Assembly (NCBI RefSeq): GCF_027490375.1
Contig: NZ_JAIXYH010000070.1
Span: 104,874-168,873 of the forward strand
Reading direction: 5' to 3'
DNA length: 64,000 nucleotides
DNA from: Flavobacterium sp.
GTDB taxonomy: Bacteria; Bacteroidota; Bacteroidia; Flavobacteriales; Flavobacteriaceae
In this document: positions 45,233 through 53,994 of the stretch, one piece after another
How the letters are laid out: every line of letters begins with the position of its first letter
Position numbering within the stretch: the first letter of the stretch is position 1
Notes under the pieces: generated by a model
What the model was told of the DNA's origin: nothing
Database searches by the model: none
The model's input: the letters and a program-made list of their open reading frames with translations, nothing else
Made by a program: the position numbers and the translations under genes

Positions 45233-45931
45233 AAAAAGTCGTCTCAAAATCGAAGCTTTTTTCATACGAAACTTCCATTTGAACAAACGAAACTTCATAG
45301 CTGCATTCCACTCGGACTGCAAAACATAAACGTTGTCGGTATCTAAAGTAAATACTTTCAGATAATTATATTCTTTCAAAAACTCCAAAACCCGATTATC
45401 TTGGTAGTTGTTCTCAATCACTAAAACACGAATATGCTGTTTCTCAAAAGCAATTCCTTTTAGTACTTCAAGTTCGTTTCCTTCCGTATCAATGCTCATA
45501 AAATCGACAGTTTTATGACTGTCTACTAAACTAGAAAGTGGCTTTATTGCAATTTCTAGTTCGATAGCCGACCCGCCGCGTTTCTCTAATTCGCGCGCAA
45601 TTCGTTCTTTGTGCTTTGCCGCATAAAAATCGGTGAAACCACTTAACATTTCTGCATATCCCGATATGGCGGTAAAACGCAAAATACCCTCGACAGCACC
45701 TAAACCGCAATTTTCGCAGCGAACTTGTCGTGCCGTCTTCAACTTGTCGAACACCTGCGGATTCGGTTCCACGCAAATACCGTCCCAACTCCTGTAAAAC
45801 TCAAAAAAAGCGCTATTGCTGTAGGTTAAACCGTCGTGAGCTCCTACATCAACGAAAAAACCGCCTTTCTGTTTGGCAAAAACAACCTCATCTAGAAACC
45901 GATCTTGCTCAAATTGAGAATGATAGGTCAT
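45227..45931 (-). CDS. FkbM family methyltransferase (third of the sialate operon)
   Basis: 234 residues. Motif I is GGFFVDVGAHDGLTYSNSAF, then DGICVEPNPQVFDKL and VDFMSIDTEGNELEVLKGI, the FkbM O-methyltransferase pattern (acidic SAM contacts D and E). A basic C-terminal helix ends FKWKFRMKK. Probably O-methylates a sugar. Last gene of the operon that starts at neuB; its final codon and stop lie in element D. Confidence 0.9.
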   Translation of the reverse strand: MTYHSQFEQDRFLDEVVFAKQKGGFFVDVGAHDGLTYSNSAFFEFYRSWDGICVEPNPQVFDKLKTARQVRCENCGLGAVEGILRFTAISGYAEMLSGFTDFYAAKHKERIARELEKRGGSAIELEIAIKPLSSLVDSHKTVDFMSIDTEGNELEVLKGIAFEKQHIRVLVIENNYQDNRVLEFLKEYNYLKVFTLDTDNVYVLQSEWNAAMKFRLFKWKFRMKKASILRRLFG

Positions 45932-46905
45932 AACTTTCTACTTTTAGTTATTGCATACCATTTGTACTGCATGCGTACCCAAATTTTCTGCAACCTGATG
46001 CTCAGCGGAATATTGTCGAAATACGCCGAGCCGCCGGGAATTTCTACACGCTGCGGAACATTCGGCTGCTTTTCTGACGCCAAAATAGCTTCCATTTTAT
46101 CTACTAAAAACGGAAATAGTTGGTGCTTGTTTAAAACATCAGTCCGCGCCTCGATAATGTACGGCAATCGCTTTTCCCAGGTATGATCATCAACAATCGA
46201 TTGCAAATCCGACAATAACGTTTTAGATCGCGGATCCAAACGCACATACGATAACGGATGAAAATAGGCATCTATATCAGTTGCGCCAAAGTAAATAGGT
46301 AAACAGTAACTCAAAAAAGCATCGGCAATTTTCTCGGTCCAGTAGCCGCTATGTGCGTAATTTTCAAAAGCAATCACGTATTTAGCCGACTTAAACACCG
46401 TGTACTTATCGTCTATAGGTTGAATTCCCCTTCCGTAAATCTTCACAAAACTGTTTTGCAATTGTGCCACGACTTTCATGCGCAAATAATGACCACTCGA
46501 CAAGTTTAAGCTGCTCGTTACCCAAACCACCTCGTTTGTCTTGTGCAAATCTTCGGGTTTAGTTTTCTGTAAGGTATCGTAATTGACATCAATGTGCCAA
46601 GGCAAAGCACCGTGCGAAAACGTAATTTGCGAATGCTTAATTTGTCCGAACCTATGCGCAACTTTTTTGTTTCCGAATTGTCGATATCCGGCTATTTCAT
46701 TTGGTGGTTCCTGAGATATATGAATTATCCGATTGGGCGGCACATCGGTGCTAATAGGTGTATTGGGCTGATCGAGAATTACTAAAAAATCGCAGGGGTT
46801 TACCTCGTCTTCTGTAAAGATAAACCTGCCCCAACAAAATGCTTCATTGGGCGTTTGTCTCTTAATGTCTGGGTAGGTGAAATATCTCGAAATCCGAACC
46901 AACAT
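45928..46905 (-). CDS. Family 10 glycosyltransferase (alpha-fucosyltransferase-like)
   Basis: 325 residues. The GT10 donor region is clear: KYVIAFENYAHSGYWTEKI followed by PIYFGATDIDAYF, corresponding to the FExN...YxTEK signature of alpha-1,3/4-fucosyltransferases. These use GDP-fucose, and gmd and fcl 10 kb away in the same locus would make it. The acceptor is unknown. The overlap with the FkbM gene is four bases. Confidence 0.88.
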   Translation of the reverse strand: MLVRISRYFTYPDIKRQTPNEAFCWGRFIFTEDEVNPCDFLVILDQPNTPISTDVPPNRIIHISQEPPNEIAGYRQFGNKKVAHRFGQIKHSQITFSHGALPWHIDVNYDTLQKTKPEDLHKTNEVVWVTSSLNLSSGHYLRMKVVAQLQNSFVKIYGRGIQPIDDKYTVFKSAKYVIAFENYAHSGYWTEKIADAFLSYCLPIYFGATDIDAYFHPLSYVRLDPRSKTLLSDLQSIVDDHTWEKRLPYIIEARTDVLNKHQLFPFLVDKMEAILASEKQPNVPQRVEIPGGSAYFDNIPLSIRLQKIWVRMQYKWYAITKSRKL

Positions 46906-46907
46906 CT

Positions 46908-47771
46908 TTAAGAAGCTTTAGTAAGTACAATAAGCTGACTTCTCGCAAAAGTATCATTTAAGTACTTTGATAAATACCGTTCTAAGCGAAATGCGAAACG
47001 TCTGAATTTTCGATCAAACGAACCGGAAGGCAAGAGCCTGTGAAATTTCTGAATGGCTCCAATACAATAAATATCAACTTTTGAAAAATACTGCAAGCCT
47101 ACATTGCGGTAATGTTCCGAGGAGTTTGGACGCTCAGGATGCGGATCGGCTTCCTCCCATGCTTTGAAGGCTTTTCGCTGTAAACTCGACGGCCGTCCGG
47201 AAACAGGTATCATAAAACGTAACTTATCGAGCCACAAACTATTAATGGCCGGCTCGAAAAAGCGCGCTTGTCCACCTGGTTTTAACAACTGAGCCGTTTT
47301 TTCGAGAAATTGTCGTTCTAAATCTAAGGTCAAATGGTGCAAAAACGCCTTTCCGACTACAAAATCAAACGAAGCTTCTTCTTTTGTGTCGTATTGTAAA
47401 AAATCGCCAAAAACGTAAGTTATAGGTTTTGGAAGCACTCCCGATGCATTGAGTTCGGCAATAATGCGCCCCGGTTCATCGGAAATATCGTTTGCAACTA
47501 CTTCAGCGCCAAGCATGGTCATAATTGCAGCGTTTAAACAATCGCCACAACCCATTTCAAGCACGCGTTTTCCTTTCAATTGTTTTCTAAAATCGTTGAG
47601 ATAGAAACCTTTCCAACTCGTGTCGGTTTGGGTAGTATCGTCTAAAAATGCTTCAAATCGCTGAAGTACTTTTACCATTTTTGCGCCCGATGTACTGCTG
47701 TACAGCGCATCGTATTGCGATTTATTTTTCTCTAGCGTTTTCTCGCTGTTGGTCGAATCTTCCGATTTCAT
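46908..47771 (-). CDS. Class I SAM-dependent methyltransferase
   Basis: 287 residues with motif I RVLEMGCGDCLNAAIMTML near residue 72, VVANDISDEPGRI, and VVGKAFLHHLTLDLE. This is the methyltransferase 11/UbiE-like fold, with a C-terminal basic helical region. Likely modifies a sugar of the glycan. Overlaps the upstream FkbM gene by four bases and is two bases from the GT10 gene. Confidence 0.88.
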   Translation of the reverse strand: MKSEDSTNSEKTLEKNKSQYDALYSSTSGAKMVKVLQRFEAFLDDTTQTDTSWKGFYLNDFRKQLKGKRVLEMGCGDCLNAAIMTMLGAEVVANDISDEPGRIIAELNASGVLPKPITYVFGDFLQYDTKEEASFDFVVGKAFLHHLTLDLERQFLEKTAQLLKPGGQARFFEPAINSLWLDKLRFMIPVSGRPSSLQRKAFKAWEEADPHPERPNSSEHYRNVGLQYFSKVDIYCIGAIQKFHRLLPSGSFDRKFRRFAFRLERYLSKYLNDTFARSQLIVLTKAS

Positions 47772-48631
47772 AAAATAAGCTGCTGGTTGTAGGCAATGGT
47801 TAACTCGCCGTCGCTGAAATATCCGAAATTGTATTGATCTAAAACATCGAGAATAGTTTGTTTTTCGATCACATCTTCATGTATTTCGATAGCGAGTACT
47901 TTAGTTTTTGCAAGAAAGGTGAGATCTGATTTCTGTGTATTAAACACCTCTGCTTCTGCACCTTCAATATCAATTTTAAGGATATCGATTATTGGCCACT
48001 TCAATCGGTTTTGAAGATCCGAAATGCTGATACCATGCAAACCTGTATCGGTGGTAGTTTCCTGAACACTCTTAGCCCAATGATTTCCATCGCCGTAAGA
48101 ACTATTTACCTCTAAAAAAGTATCGCTACTCCAAATGCCGCTCTTAAACAAATGTGCGTCGGTCAGATTATTTTCGCAAAAATTCTGTTCAATAAACTTA
48201 AAATTTTCAGTATCCGGCTCAACGATACAGATTTTTACATTGGGAACAGCCGCCTTAAAAAAAATCGATGTTAATCCAATATTTCCCCCGCAATCGAGGA
48301 AGCATTCCGGCTCTTGATTAAAATTCTTACGATAAGCCTCTAACGTCGACTTATATTGCTCGTCTTTAAATACTTGAGTGAAAACTTTGTAATCGCTCGA
48401 CGGAAAATGTCGTAAGCTAACAACGGCGTTCTTCGATTGAAATTGAATGGTAATTGCTTCAGAATCATATCTTAAAACCTTACCCGAATAGCGTTCTAAA
48501 TCACAAAATAACGTATAAAGCTGCTTCTGACTTTTAGTTATCGCTGCACCAAAAAGTCGTCGAACGAAATAATTACAAATCTCAAACTGGAATGTAAACG
48601 GGAGAAAAATAAAATTTGAAAATCTCTTCAT
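47768..48631 (-). CDS. FkbM family methyltransferase
   Basis: 287 residues. FLDCGGNIGLTSIFFK near residue 112 is SAM motif I, then ICIVEPDTENFKFIEQNF and IDILKIDIEGAEAEVF, typical of FkbM. The N-terminal 80 residues are unassigned. Shares one base with the asparagine-synthase-like gene. Likely O-methylates a sugar; substrate unknown. Confidence 0.9.
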   Translation of the reverse strand: MKRFSNFIFLPFTFQFEICNYFVRRLFGAAITKSQKQLYTLFCDLERYSGKVLRYDSEAITIQFQSKNAVVSLRHFPSSDYKVFTQVFKDEQYKSTLEAYRKNFNQEPECFLDCGGNIGLTSIFFKAAVPNVKICIVEPDTENFKFIEQNFCENNLTDAHLFKSGIWSSDTFLEVNSSYGDGNHWAKSVQETTTDTGLHGISISDLQNRLKWPIIDILKIDIEGAEAEVFNTQKSDLTFLAKTKVLAIEIHEDVIEKQTILDVLDQYNFGYFSDGELTIAYNQQLIL

Positions 48632-50328
48632 TAGGGGAATAACAATTCTGCCGAGCTAATATACTGCCAAATATGAAAACTACTTTGATTTTGGCCTTTG
48701 AAAAAAAGTTCGAGCTCGGTTTCAAGCGCTTTGGATTCAAAAAAATCATGCTTTTTCAAAACCGCAGTTTTATCCAAAACCCACGATTTCAATTCTCCGC
48801 TAAGCCATTCGCGCTGTGGCGTTTGTAACGGTCTTTTTGGTGCAGACACGATCTCGCTATTCAAGTATTTTGTAGCAATTTGTCGGAGTAACCACTTTTG
48901 TGTTCCGTCTTTAATTTTAAAATTATCGGGTTGCGCAAACACGTACTCAACGAGTCGGTAATCCAAAAAAGGTTCACGCAGTTCAGTGCCGTATAACATC
49001 GAAACTCGATCGTTGAAGCGCAGCGCGCGTGGCAATTTTGTCGAAAACAGATCGCGATACTGCACGTTTTTTAGTCGCGATTCAAATTTCAATTCCAGCT
49101 CGGATTCAATTCCTAACTTACTAAATTCGGCATTTAGTGCTCGCTTTTTAAACGGATTGACTGTTGTTCCCTGAACTACCGAATTCTCCGACTTTAAGTA
49201 ATAATCATATCCCGCCCAAGCTTCGTCGGCTCCTTGCCCATCGAGCAGTACTTTCACATCAAGCGAACGGGCGTAATCGAAAATTTTGGCGTAAGCTAAG
49301 GTTGGCAATCCGCCAAAAGGTTCTAACTGATGTGCAGAAATCTTCTCAAATAAATCCGGAACTTCTTGATGCGTAATCGGGACGACATGCAGTGGAAAAT
49401 CGGTTTTTGCCAACATAGCCCTAACCCACTGCAACTCATCGTAACGTGTATCGTTGCAGATAAACGTAAAAGCATTTATCTGACTCTGGTTAAAATCCTG
49501 CGCTTTGATTAATCCGAGTAATGTGCTCGAATCAACGCCTCCGCTTAAATTAAAACCAACAGCCACATCGGCTCGAAATCGCAAACGCGTGGCATCCAGT
49601 AAAAGTTGTTCCACAATTTCGCTGACCTCAGCTTCAGCCTTAAGTTTTATCTCTGAAATTCGAGCGGTAAAATCATACCAGCGCGTAACTTCTAGCTTCT
49701 GATTTTGATATAGTAACCTACTGCCAGCCGGTAATTGCCTGATATCCGCCCAAAAAGTTTCGTCGGGCGCACCGTAAGAGCCGTACATCAAGTAAGCACT
49801 CCAAACGGAATTATTGGCTTGTTTTGGAACACCCGCTTCAAAAATCGGTTTTATTTCCGAAGCAAAAAGAAACAAATCAGCAGCCAAAAAATAATAAAAT
49901 GGTTTTACTCCGAATCGATCGCGCGCAGCAAAAAGACTTTTCGTTTCTCGATCGTAAATAGCAAAAGCGAACATGCCATTGAGGTGTTCGGTTACTTCAG
50001 TGCCAAATTTTTGGTAAGCGGCAAGTAGCACTTCGGTATCGCTCTGCGTTCGAAACGAAAACTCGTGCGCCAATTGCTGTTTAAGCTCAACATAGTTGTA
50101 AATCTCTCCGTTAAAAACGAGCGTATATCTACCGCACGAACTTTCAAACGGCTGATTGGCTGCATCGGACAAATCGAGAATGCTCAGCCGATTGTGACCG
50201 AGAAATCCGTTTTCAGCAACCTGCTTTACGGCGGTAAAATCTGGTCCGCGGTGTTTTTGTGCTTCCAACATCCGTTCTAAGGTAGGTTGTTGCGCCGCCG
50301 ATCCGAATATGCCAGCTATTCCGCACAT
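48631..50328 (-). CDS. asnB: Asparagine-synthase-like glutamine amidotransferase
   Basis: 565 residues. The processed-type N-terminal MCGIAGIFG places the glutaminase nucleophile at C2; the ATP-binding loop FNLSGGVDSSTLLGL is near residue 258. Canonical enzymes make asparagine, but in surface-sugar clusters homologues amidate uronic acids or similar carboxyl groups. Its place between neuA and FkbM, in a coupled operon, favours glycan amidation; this is inference, and true asparagine synthesis is not excluded. Confidence 0.9.
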   Translation of the reverse strand: MCGIAGIFGSAAQQPTLERMLEAQKHRGPDFTAVKQVAENGFLGHNRLSILDLSDAANQPFESSCGRYTLVFNGEIYNYVELKQQLAHEFSFRTQSDTEVLLAAYQKFGTEVTEHLNGMFAFAIYDRETKSLFAARDRFGVKPFYYFLAADLFLFASEIKPIFEAGVPKQANNSVWSAYLMYGSYGAPDETFWADIRQLPAGSRLLYQNQKLEVTRWYDFTARISEIKLKAEAEVSEIVEQLLLDATRLRFRADVAVGFNLSGGVDSSTLLGLIKAQDFNQSQINAFTFICNDTRYDELQWVRAMLAKTDFPLHVVPITHQEVPDLFEKISAHQLEPFGGLPTLAYAKIFDYARSLDVKVLLDGQGADEAWAGYDYYLKSENSVVQGTTVNPFKKRALNAEFSKLGIESELELKFESRLKNVQYRDLFSTKLPRALRFNDRVSMLYGTELREPFLDYRLVEYVFAQPDNFKIKDGTQKWLLRQIATKYLNSEIVSAPKRPLQTPQREWLSGELKSWVLDKTAVLKKHDFFESKALETELELFFKGQNQSSFHIWQYISSAELLFP

Positions 50329-51015
50329 TTAAAGCGATTTAAGTAGTTGTTCGGCCAGTTCCCAATCGGCAGGAGTATCGAGATTAACGTGCGGTAAACC
50401 ATCGGTCGCTACGAGTTCAATCTTATCGCCGTAAAAAGTACCCGATTTTAAAACTGCGGTTTTGGTAAGATATATCGCTCCATCGCGGTGAAACGCCGGA
50501 CGAAGTAGCTGTCGCTGTTTCGGAAATTCGGAAATTCCAGTGGCTATTTTTGCACCGTTTTCGGTTGGAAACAAAACCCAATCGGGATGAAATTCGTGTG
50601 GTACACTTCTTACAGAAAGTAGCGTATCACAACCAACTTCTTTAAATTTGGCGACTGCGGCTTGAATCAATCCAACGGAGCGCAACGGAGCTGTGGGCTG
50701 CAGCAAACACACGGCGTCAAAAAAACGATTTTGTTCGGCGTAAGCTTCCAGCACATGTTGCACAACGGCTATGGAACACGCCGAATCTGTTGCTTGTGCC
50801 GCCGGACGTAAAAATGGAATCTGTGCGCCGTATTTCTTTGCAACTTCGGCAATCGATTCGTCTTCCGTGCTTACCATAACTTCTGAAAAGCAATTGGCTT
50901 GTAAGGCTGCTTCAATGCTGTAGGCTATTAATGGCTTGCCTTGAAGCAACTTTACGTTCTTGCGTGGAATTCCTTTCGAACCACCGCGTGCCGGTATTAG
51001 TGCAAGGATTTCCAT
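50329..51015 (-). CDS. neuA: CMP-nonulosonate (acylneuraminate) cytidylyltransferase
   Basis: 228 residues. It begins LALIPARGGSKGIPRKNVKL, the CTP-binding loop of NeuA/KdsB-like enzymes, then PLIAYSIEAAL, LLQPTAPLRS and HRDGAIYLTK. It activates the nonulosonic acid made by NeuB as CMP-sugar for transfer. KdsB-type Kdo activation is less likely given the direct neuB-neuC linkage. Shares one base with neuC. Confidence 0.93.
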   Translation of the reverse strand: MEILALIPARGGSKGIPRKNVKLLQGKPLIAYSIEAALQANCFSEVMVSTEDESIAEVAKKYGAQIPFLRPAAQATDSACSIAVVQHVLEAYAEQNRFFDAVCLLQPTAPLRSVGLIQAAVAKFKEVGCDTLLSVRSVPHEFHPDWVLFPTENGAKIATGISEFPKQRQLLRPAFHRDGAIYLTKTAVLKSGTFYGDKIELVATDGLPHVNLDTPADWELAEQLLKSL

Positions 51016-52169
51016 TAATAGGTTATTGTTTTATGGAAACGCAAATCTACTGTTCGCAATAAATTTGCAATTTGTATTCCCGCATTTCCGTCGCCGTATA
51101 AATGCGATGACTCGAGCGACTTATTTGCTATTTGTTGATTGATGGCTCGAACGATTTCTTCTTCTTGGTAATCGATATCGAGAACGTTTGCTGCGCGATC
51201 ACGACGGTTCTGACGGGTTCCAATATTTACCACGGGCACGCCTAAAAACGAAGCTTCGCGAATACCTACGCTTGAATTTCCGATGAGTACTTGTGCATTG
51301 GCGAGCAGACGGAGGAAGTCGGTTCCGTCCATGTTCTTAAAAAAGTGCACGTTTTCGAGTGTATGATGCTCCCGGAATGCACGAATACCGGTCGACGTAC
51401 CGTCGGCACCAGCATCTATATTTGGCCAAAACCAGAGCGTTGGCTTATTGATTTGTTTAATTGCCAACAAGGTTTGTTCTACGTGTCGGCGCGACTCTTT
51501 ATATTCGGTTGTTACAGGATGTTGCATAACCACCAAATAGCCGTTTAACAAATCGGGTTTAGCTCCTACTCCACCGTATTTTTGGTATGGATCAAAATCG
51601 AGTTGTGGATTCTCCAAGACTTTAGCGGCAATATCGATCGACGGACAGCCCGTATTAAATACAAAATCCGGATTTTCGCCCAATTTAATCACACGTTCCT
51701 TTGCGCCTTCCGACGCAACAAAATGATAATCAGCTAATTTAGTGATTGCGTGACGCACTTTCTCGTCGATGTTTCCTGTAACTTCGCCTCCTTGTATATG
51801 CGCCAAAGGAATATTCATATAGGAAGCAGAAATAGCTGTAGCGATTGTCTCGAAACGATCGGCGATCGAGACAACGATATCGGGTTTCAGATTATCGAAA
51901 ACTGTACTTAATTCTAAAATTCCGATTCCTGTAGTTTTTGCTGCTGCAGTAAGATTTTCGCCTTCCAACACATTGAAAACACGAGCTGTAACCTGAAAAC
52001 CGTCGGCTTCGATACGTTCAACGGCATTTCCGTAGCGATCGAGTAAAGCCGATGCAGCTACGATAAGCTGCAGCTCAACATCGGGTGCGTTTTTAAGAGC
52101 CGTAAGTACGGTTTTTACCCGACTATAGGATGGCCGTGCGGTGATAACAACAGCTATTTTACGTTTCAT
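51015..52169 (-). CDS. neuC: UDP-GlcNAc 2-epimerase, hydrolysing (NeuC/LegG type)
   Basis: 384 residues of GT-B-like epimerase fold: VVITARPSYSRVKTVL, HIQGGEVTGNIDEKVRHAI and LIGNSSVGIREASFLGVPVVNIG, the hydrolysing 2-epimerase pattern. Converts UDP-GlcNAc to free ManNAc plus UDP (or the diamino equivalent in legionaminate synthesis). Overlaps neuB by four bases (ATGA) and neuA by one. No LegB/LegC-like dehydratase or aminotransferase is in the window, so ManNAc is the simpler product. Confidence 0.93.
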   Translation of the reverse strand: MKRKIAVVITARPSYSRVKTVLTALKNAPDVELQLIVAASALLDRYGNAVERIEADGFQVTARVFNVLEGENLTAAAKTTGIGILELSTVFDNLKPDIVVSIADRFETIATAISASYMNIPLAHIQGGEVTGNIDEKVRHAITKLADYHFVASEGAKERVIKLGENPDFVFNTGCPSIDIAAKVLENPQLDFDPYQKYGGVGAKPDLLNGYLVVMQHPVTTEYKESRRHVEQTLLAIKQINKPTLWFWPNIDAGADGTSTGIRAFREHHTLENVHFFKNMDGTDFLRLLANAQVLIGNSSVGIREASFLGVPVVNIGTRQNRRDRAANVLDIDYQEEEIVRAINQQIANKSLESSHLYGDGNAGIQIANLLRTVDLRFHKTITY

Positions 52170-53185
52170 GCAATATCATTCTCAGTTAGAAAATCCCATT
52201 GTTTTAACGGGCGAAGCAGTTTTTTGCCAATAACCTGTTTATAATCGGCGGCGGGAATACCGCAATTTGCTGGTTTTTTACTTTCTAAATCGGATTCTTG
52301 TATCACAGCTCCTTGTTCTAAATCGCGATTTACCGCCAAGCTTTTGCCAAAGAGTGTTTTTAAACTATTGAAATCAGCCGTATGGTTCTTGACTACCGGA
52401 TTTTGCAAAGCTTCGTACACATCATTCGCGCCGTCTATTAGCTGCTTTACTTCTGGAAAAGTTAACGAAGCTTTAGCATCTGGTCCGAAAAGTTCTTTGT
52501 CGAAAACCACATGAAATTCGAGTATCTCGGCACCAAGAGCAACGGCAGCGATACCGGTACTCGATTTTGCAGAATGATCGGAAAAGCCAATCGGGATTTG
52601 GTACCGCGACTTCATTTCGGCAAGCACATTGAAGCCGTATTCGATTGGTTTCGTCGGATACGCTGTGGTACATTGCAGCATAGCCAGCGGTGTATTGCGA
52701 CTTTTAAACAACGAAACTGCGGTGTCGAGCTCGGTAAAATCGCTCATCCCAGAAGATAGAATTACGGGCGTTCCGGTTTTTGCAATGGCTTCGAGCATCA
52801 ACAAATTGCTCAATTCTCCGGAACCAATTTTATAGGCTGTAAGTCCTAGTTTTTCGAGCATTTTTACGGCGGCGACACTAAAAGGCGACACGATAAAATC
52901 GAGTCCGACGCCCTCCACATGAGCTTTAATGCCTTGCCATTGCTCGAAAGTAAACTCCATGCGTTTCCAGTAATCGAAACGTGTAGCATCTTCGTAGGAG
53001 AACTTCGTGCGAAAAGTTTCGGCTTCGCTACTTTCAGCTTCAGCGATATGCAGCTGAAATTTGATGGCATGCGCGCCCGTTTTTGCAACGGCATCGATAT
53101 AGGAATGTAAAATTCCGAGGCTGCCTTCGTGCGCTTGCGCAATCTCGGCGATATAGTAAGGAAATTGTCTCAAAAACATCTGCAT
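52166..53185 (-). CDS. neuB: N-acetylneuraminate (nonulosonate) synthase
   Basis: 339 residues: a TIM-barrel NeuB domain (about 1-270, with YYIAEIAQAHEGSLGI, KFQLHI, KIGSGELSNLLMLEAI, GFSDHS) and a C-terminal SAF antifreeze-like domain (about 275-335, SLAVNRDLEQGAVI). Condenses ManNAc (or a diamino analogue) with phosphoenolpyruvate. The unusual HEG in place of NHxG is common in NeuB relatives. An ATG two codons inside is an alternative start. First gene of the operon. Confidence 0.93.
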   Translation of the reverse strand: MQMFLRQFPYYIAEIAQAHEGSLGILHSYIDAVAKTGAHAIKFQLHIAEAESSEAETFRTKFSYEDATRFDYWKRMEFTFEQWQGIKAHVEGVGLDFIVSPFSVAAVKMLEKLGLTAYKIGSGELSNLLMLEAIAKTGTPVILSSGMSDFTELDTAVSLFKSRNTPLAMLQCTTAYPTKPIEYGFNVLAEMKSRYQIPIGFSDHSAKSSTGIAAVALGAEILEFHVVFDKELFGPDAKASLTFPEVKQLIDGANDVYEALQNPVVKNHTADFNSLKTLFGKSLAVNRDLEQGAVIQESDLESKKPANCGIPAADYKQVIGKKLLRPLKQWDFLTENDIA

Positions 53186-53257
53186 AAAAGTAGCGTAAAT
53201 TTAAAATACCTCACAAAAACTAGCGGTAATTTGAGGGCAATTAGATGTAATTCTGCA

Positions 53258-53289
53258 CAAATGTAAAAGACTGGGATTTTATGCCGCAA
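53258..53289 (-). promoter_or_regulatory. Promoter of the neuB operon
   Basis: On the minus strand TTG, 21 bases, then TACATTTG, a perfect -7 box with slightly long spacing. Transcription would start about 65 bases before the neuB ATG. Confidence 0.6.
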
Positions 53290-53401
53290 AAATGGTACTT
53301 ATTTGCTGCCGTTGTTAGGTGATTTTATGGAAAAAAATGGGCAAGAATTCGTATTGCGAGAGTTGGCGCGCGTTAAAGTTGGCTTTCTGATTGGTTTTAT
53401 C

Positions 53402-53495
53402 TGGGCAGCATTTCCGGCTTTCGGCTGTATCTTTTTATTCCGCCTTGCTTCATAAAAAGGATATCGCCTCTATCCGGGCTGCGAAAATCGTTACC
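53402..53495 (+). repeat. Dispersed structured element, copy E
   Basis: TGGGCAGCATTTCCGGC, then CGGCTGTATCTTTTTAT; the hairpin arms are CTTTTTAT 53431-53438 and ATAAAAAG 53452-53459, then GATATCGCCTCTATCC and CGAAAATCGTTACC. A 42-codon frame crosses it (53327-53455) but ends in the hairpin and is probably chance. Confidence 0.75.
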
Positions 53496-53577
53496 TATAA
53501 ACTGATTGCTTGAGCGTGTCGAGAGCGGCGTGGTGTACATTGCGAAAAACTTTGAGAAACAATGTGCTCCTTTGATA

Positions 53578-53618
53578 CCTGAACTTGCCGAAAGTCGCTG
53601 CCTGAGCTTGTCGAAGGC
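53578..53618. repeat. REP-like repeat, copy 3 (two tandem variants)
   Basis: CCTGAACTTGCCGAAAG and, 23 bases on, CCTGAGCTTGTCGAAGG, the same core as at 1608 and 2998. Confidence 0.7.
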
Positions 53619-53633
53619 TTTTTTAGAAGTTAG

Positions 53634-53651
53634 TCCCGATAGCTATCGGGA
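53634..53651. repeat. Perfect 18-base palindrome
   Basis: TCCCGATAGCTATCGGGA reads the same on both strands. From memory this palindrome is frequent in Bacteroidota intergenic DNA; here it lies beside the REP-like copy and two structured elements in the 809-base gene-free stretch 53186-53994. Confidence 0.8.
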
Positions 53652-53821
53652 TCGCAACGTTCACCATTTTACGTATCATCTTCCCTATACTAACCCAAAA
53701 TTAGTTGGTTCTAGAGCAATTAGGGGAGCTAATAGCAAATGTTTTTTTCAATTTTCGCTTTCCCCCTTTTTTCTATTTTTCCATTCTTTACATTCTTTCC
53801 CTTTTTTAGCTTTTTCCCTTT

Positions 53822-53970
53822 CGTAGCTTTTCCGCGCGAACGGGTGCAGCGGCATACTTTTGGGCGTTACGAATTTCCACTACAGTTTTGCCCAAAAGAT
53901 ACAGCGGAACACGTGACGGCCTGAACAATTTTTGCGCAGCGACGACTCGTTTGCCGGCGCGCCCAAAAAA
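53822..53970 (-). repeat. Dispersed structured element, copy F
   Basis: On the minus strand TTTTGGGCGCGCCGGCAAAC, GGCCGTCACGTG, TCCGCTGTATCTTTTGGGC, a 9-pair hairpin (plus arms 53857-53865 and 53890-53898), then ATGCCGCTGCACCCG and GCGGAAAAG. The 24-base loop resembles that of copy G although the stem sequences differ. Confidence 0.8.
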
Positions 53971-53994
53971 AATGAATTCGATTAAATTAAATAA

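Noticed and set aside
53327..53455. A 42-codon frame with a hydrophobic stretch and an ATG start
   Set aside because: Its second half is element E, including part of the hairpin; the frame is not kept in the other copies, so it is likely chance.
53506..53826. A 106-codon plus-strand frame in the repeat island
   Set aside because: Crosses the REP-like copy and palindrome and ends in a phenylalanine/serine low-complexity tract; not protein-like.
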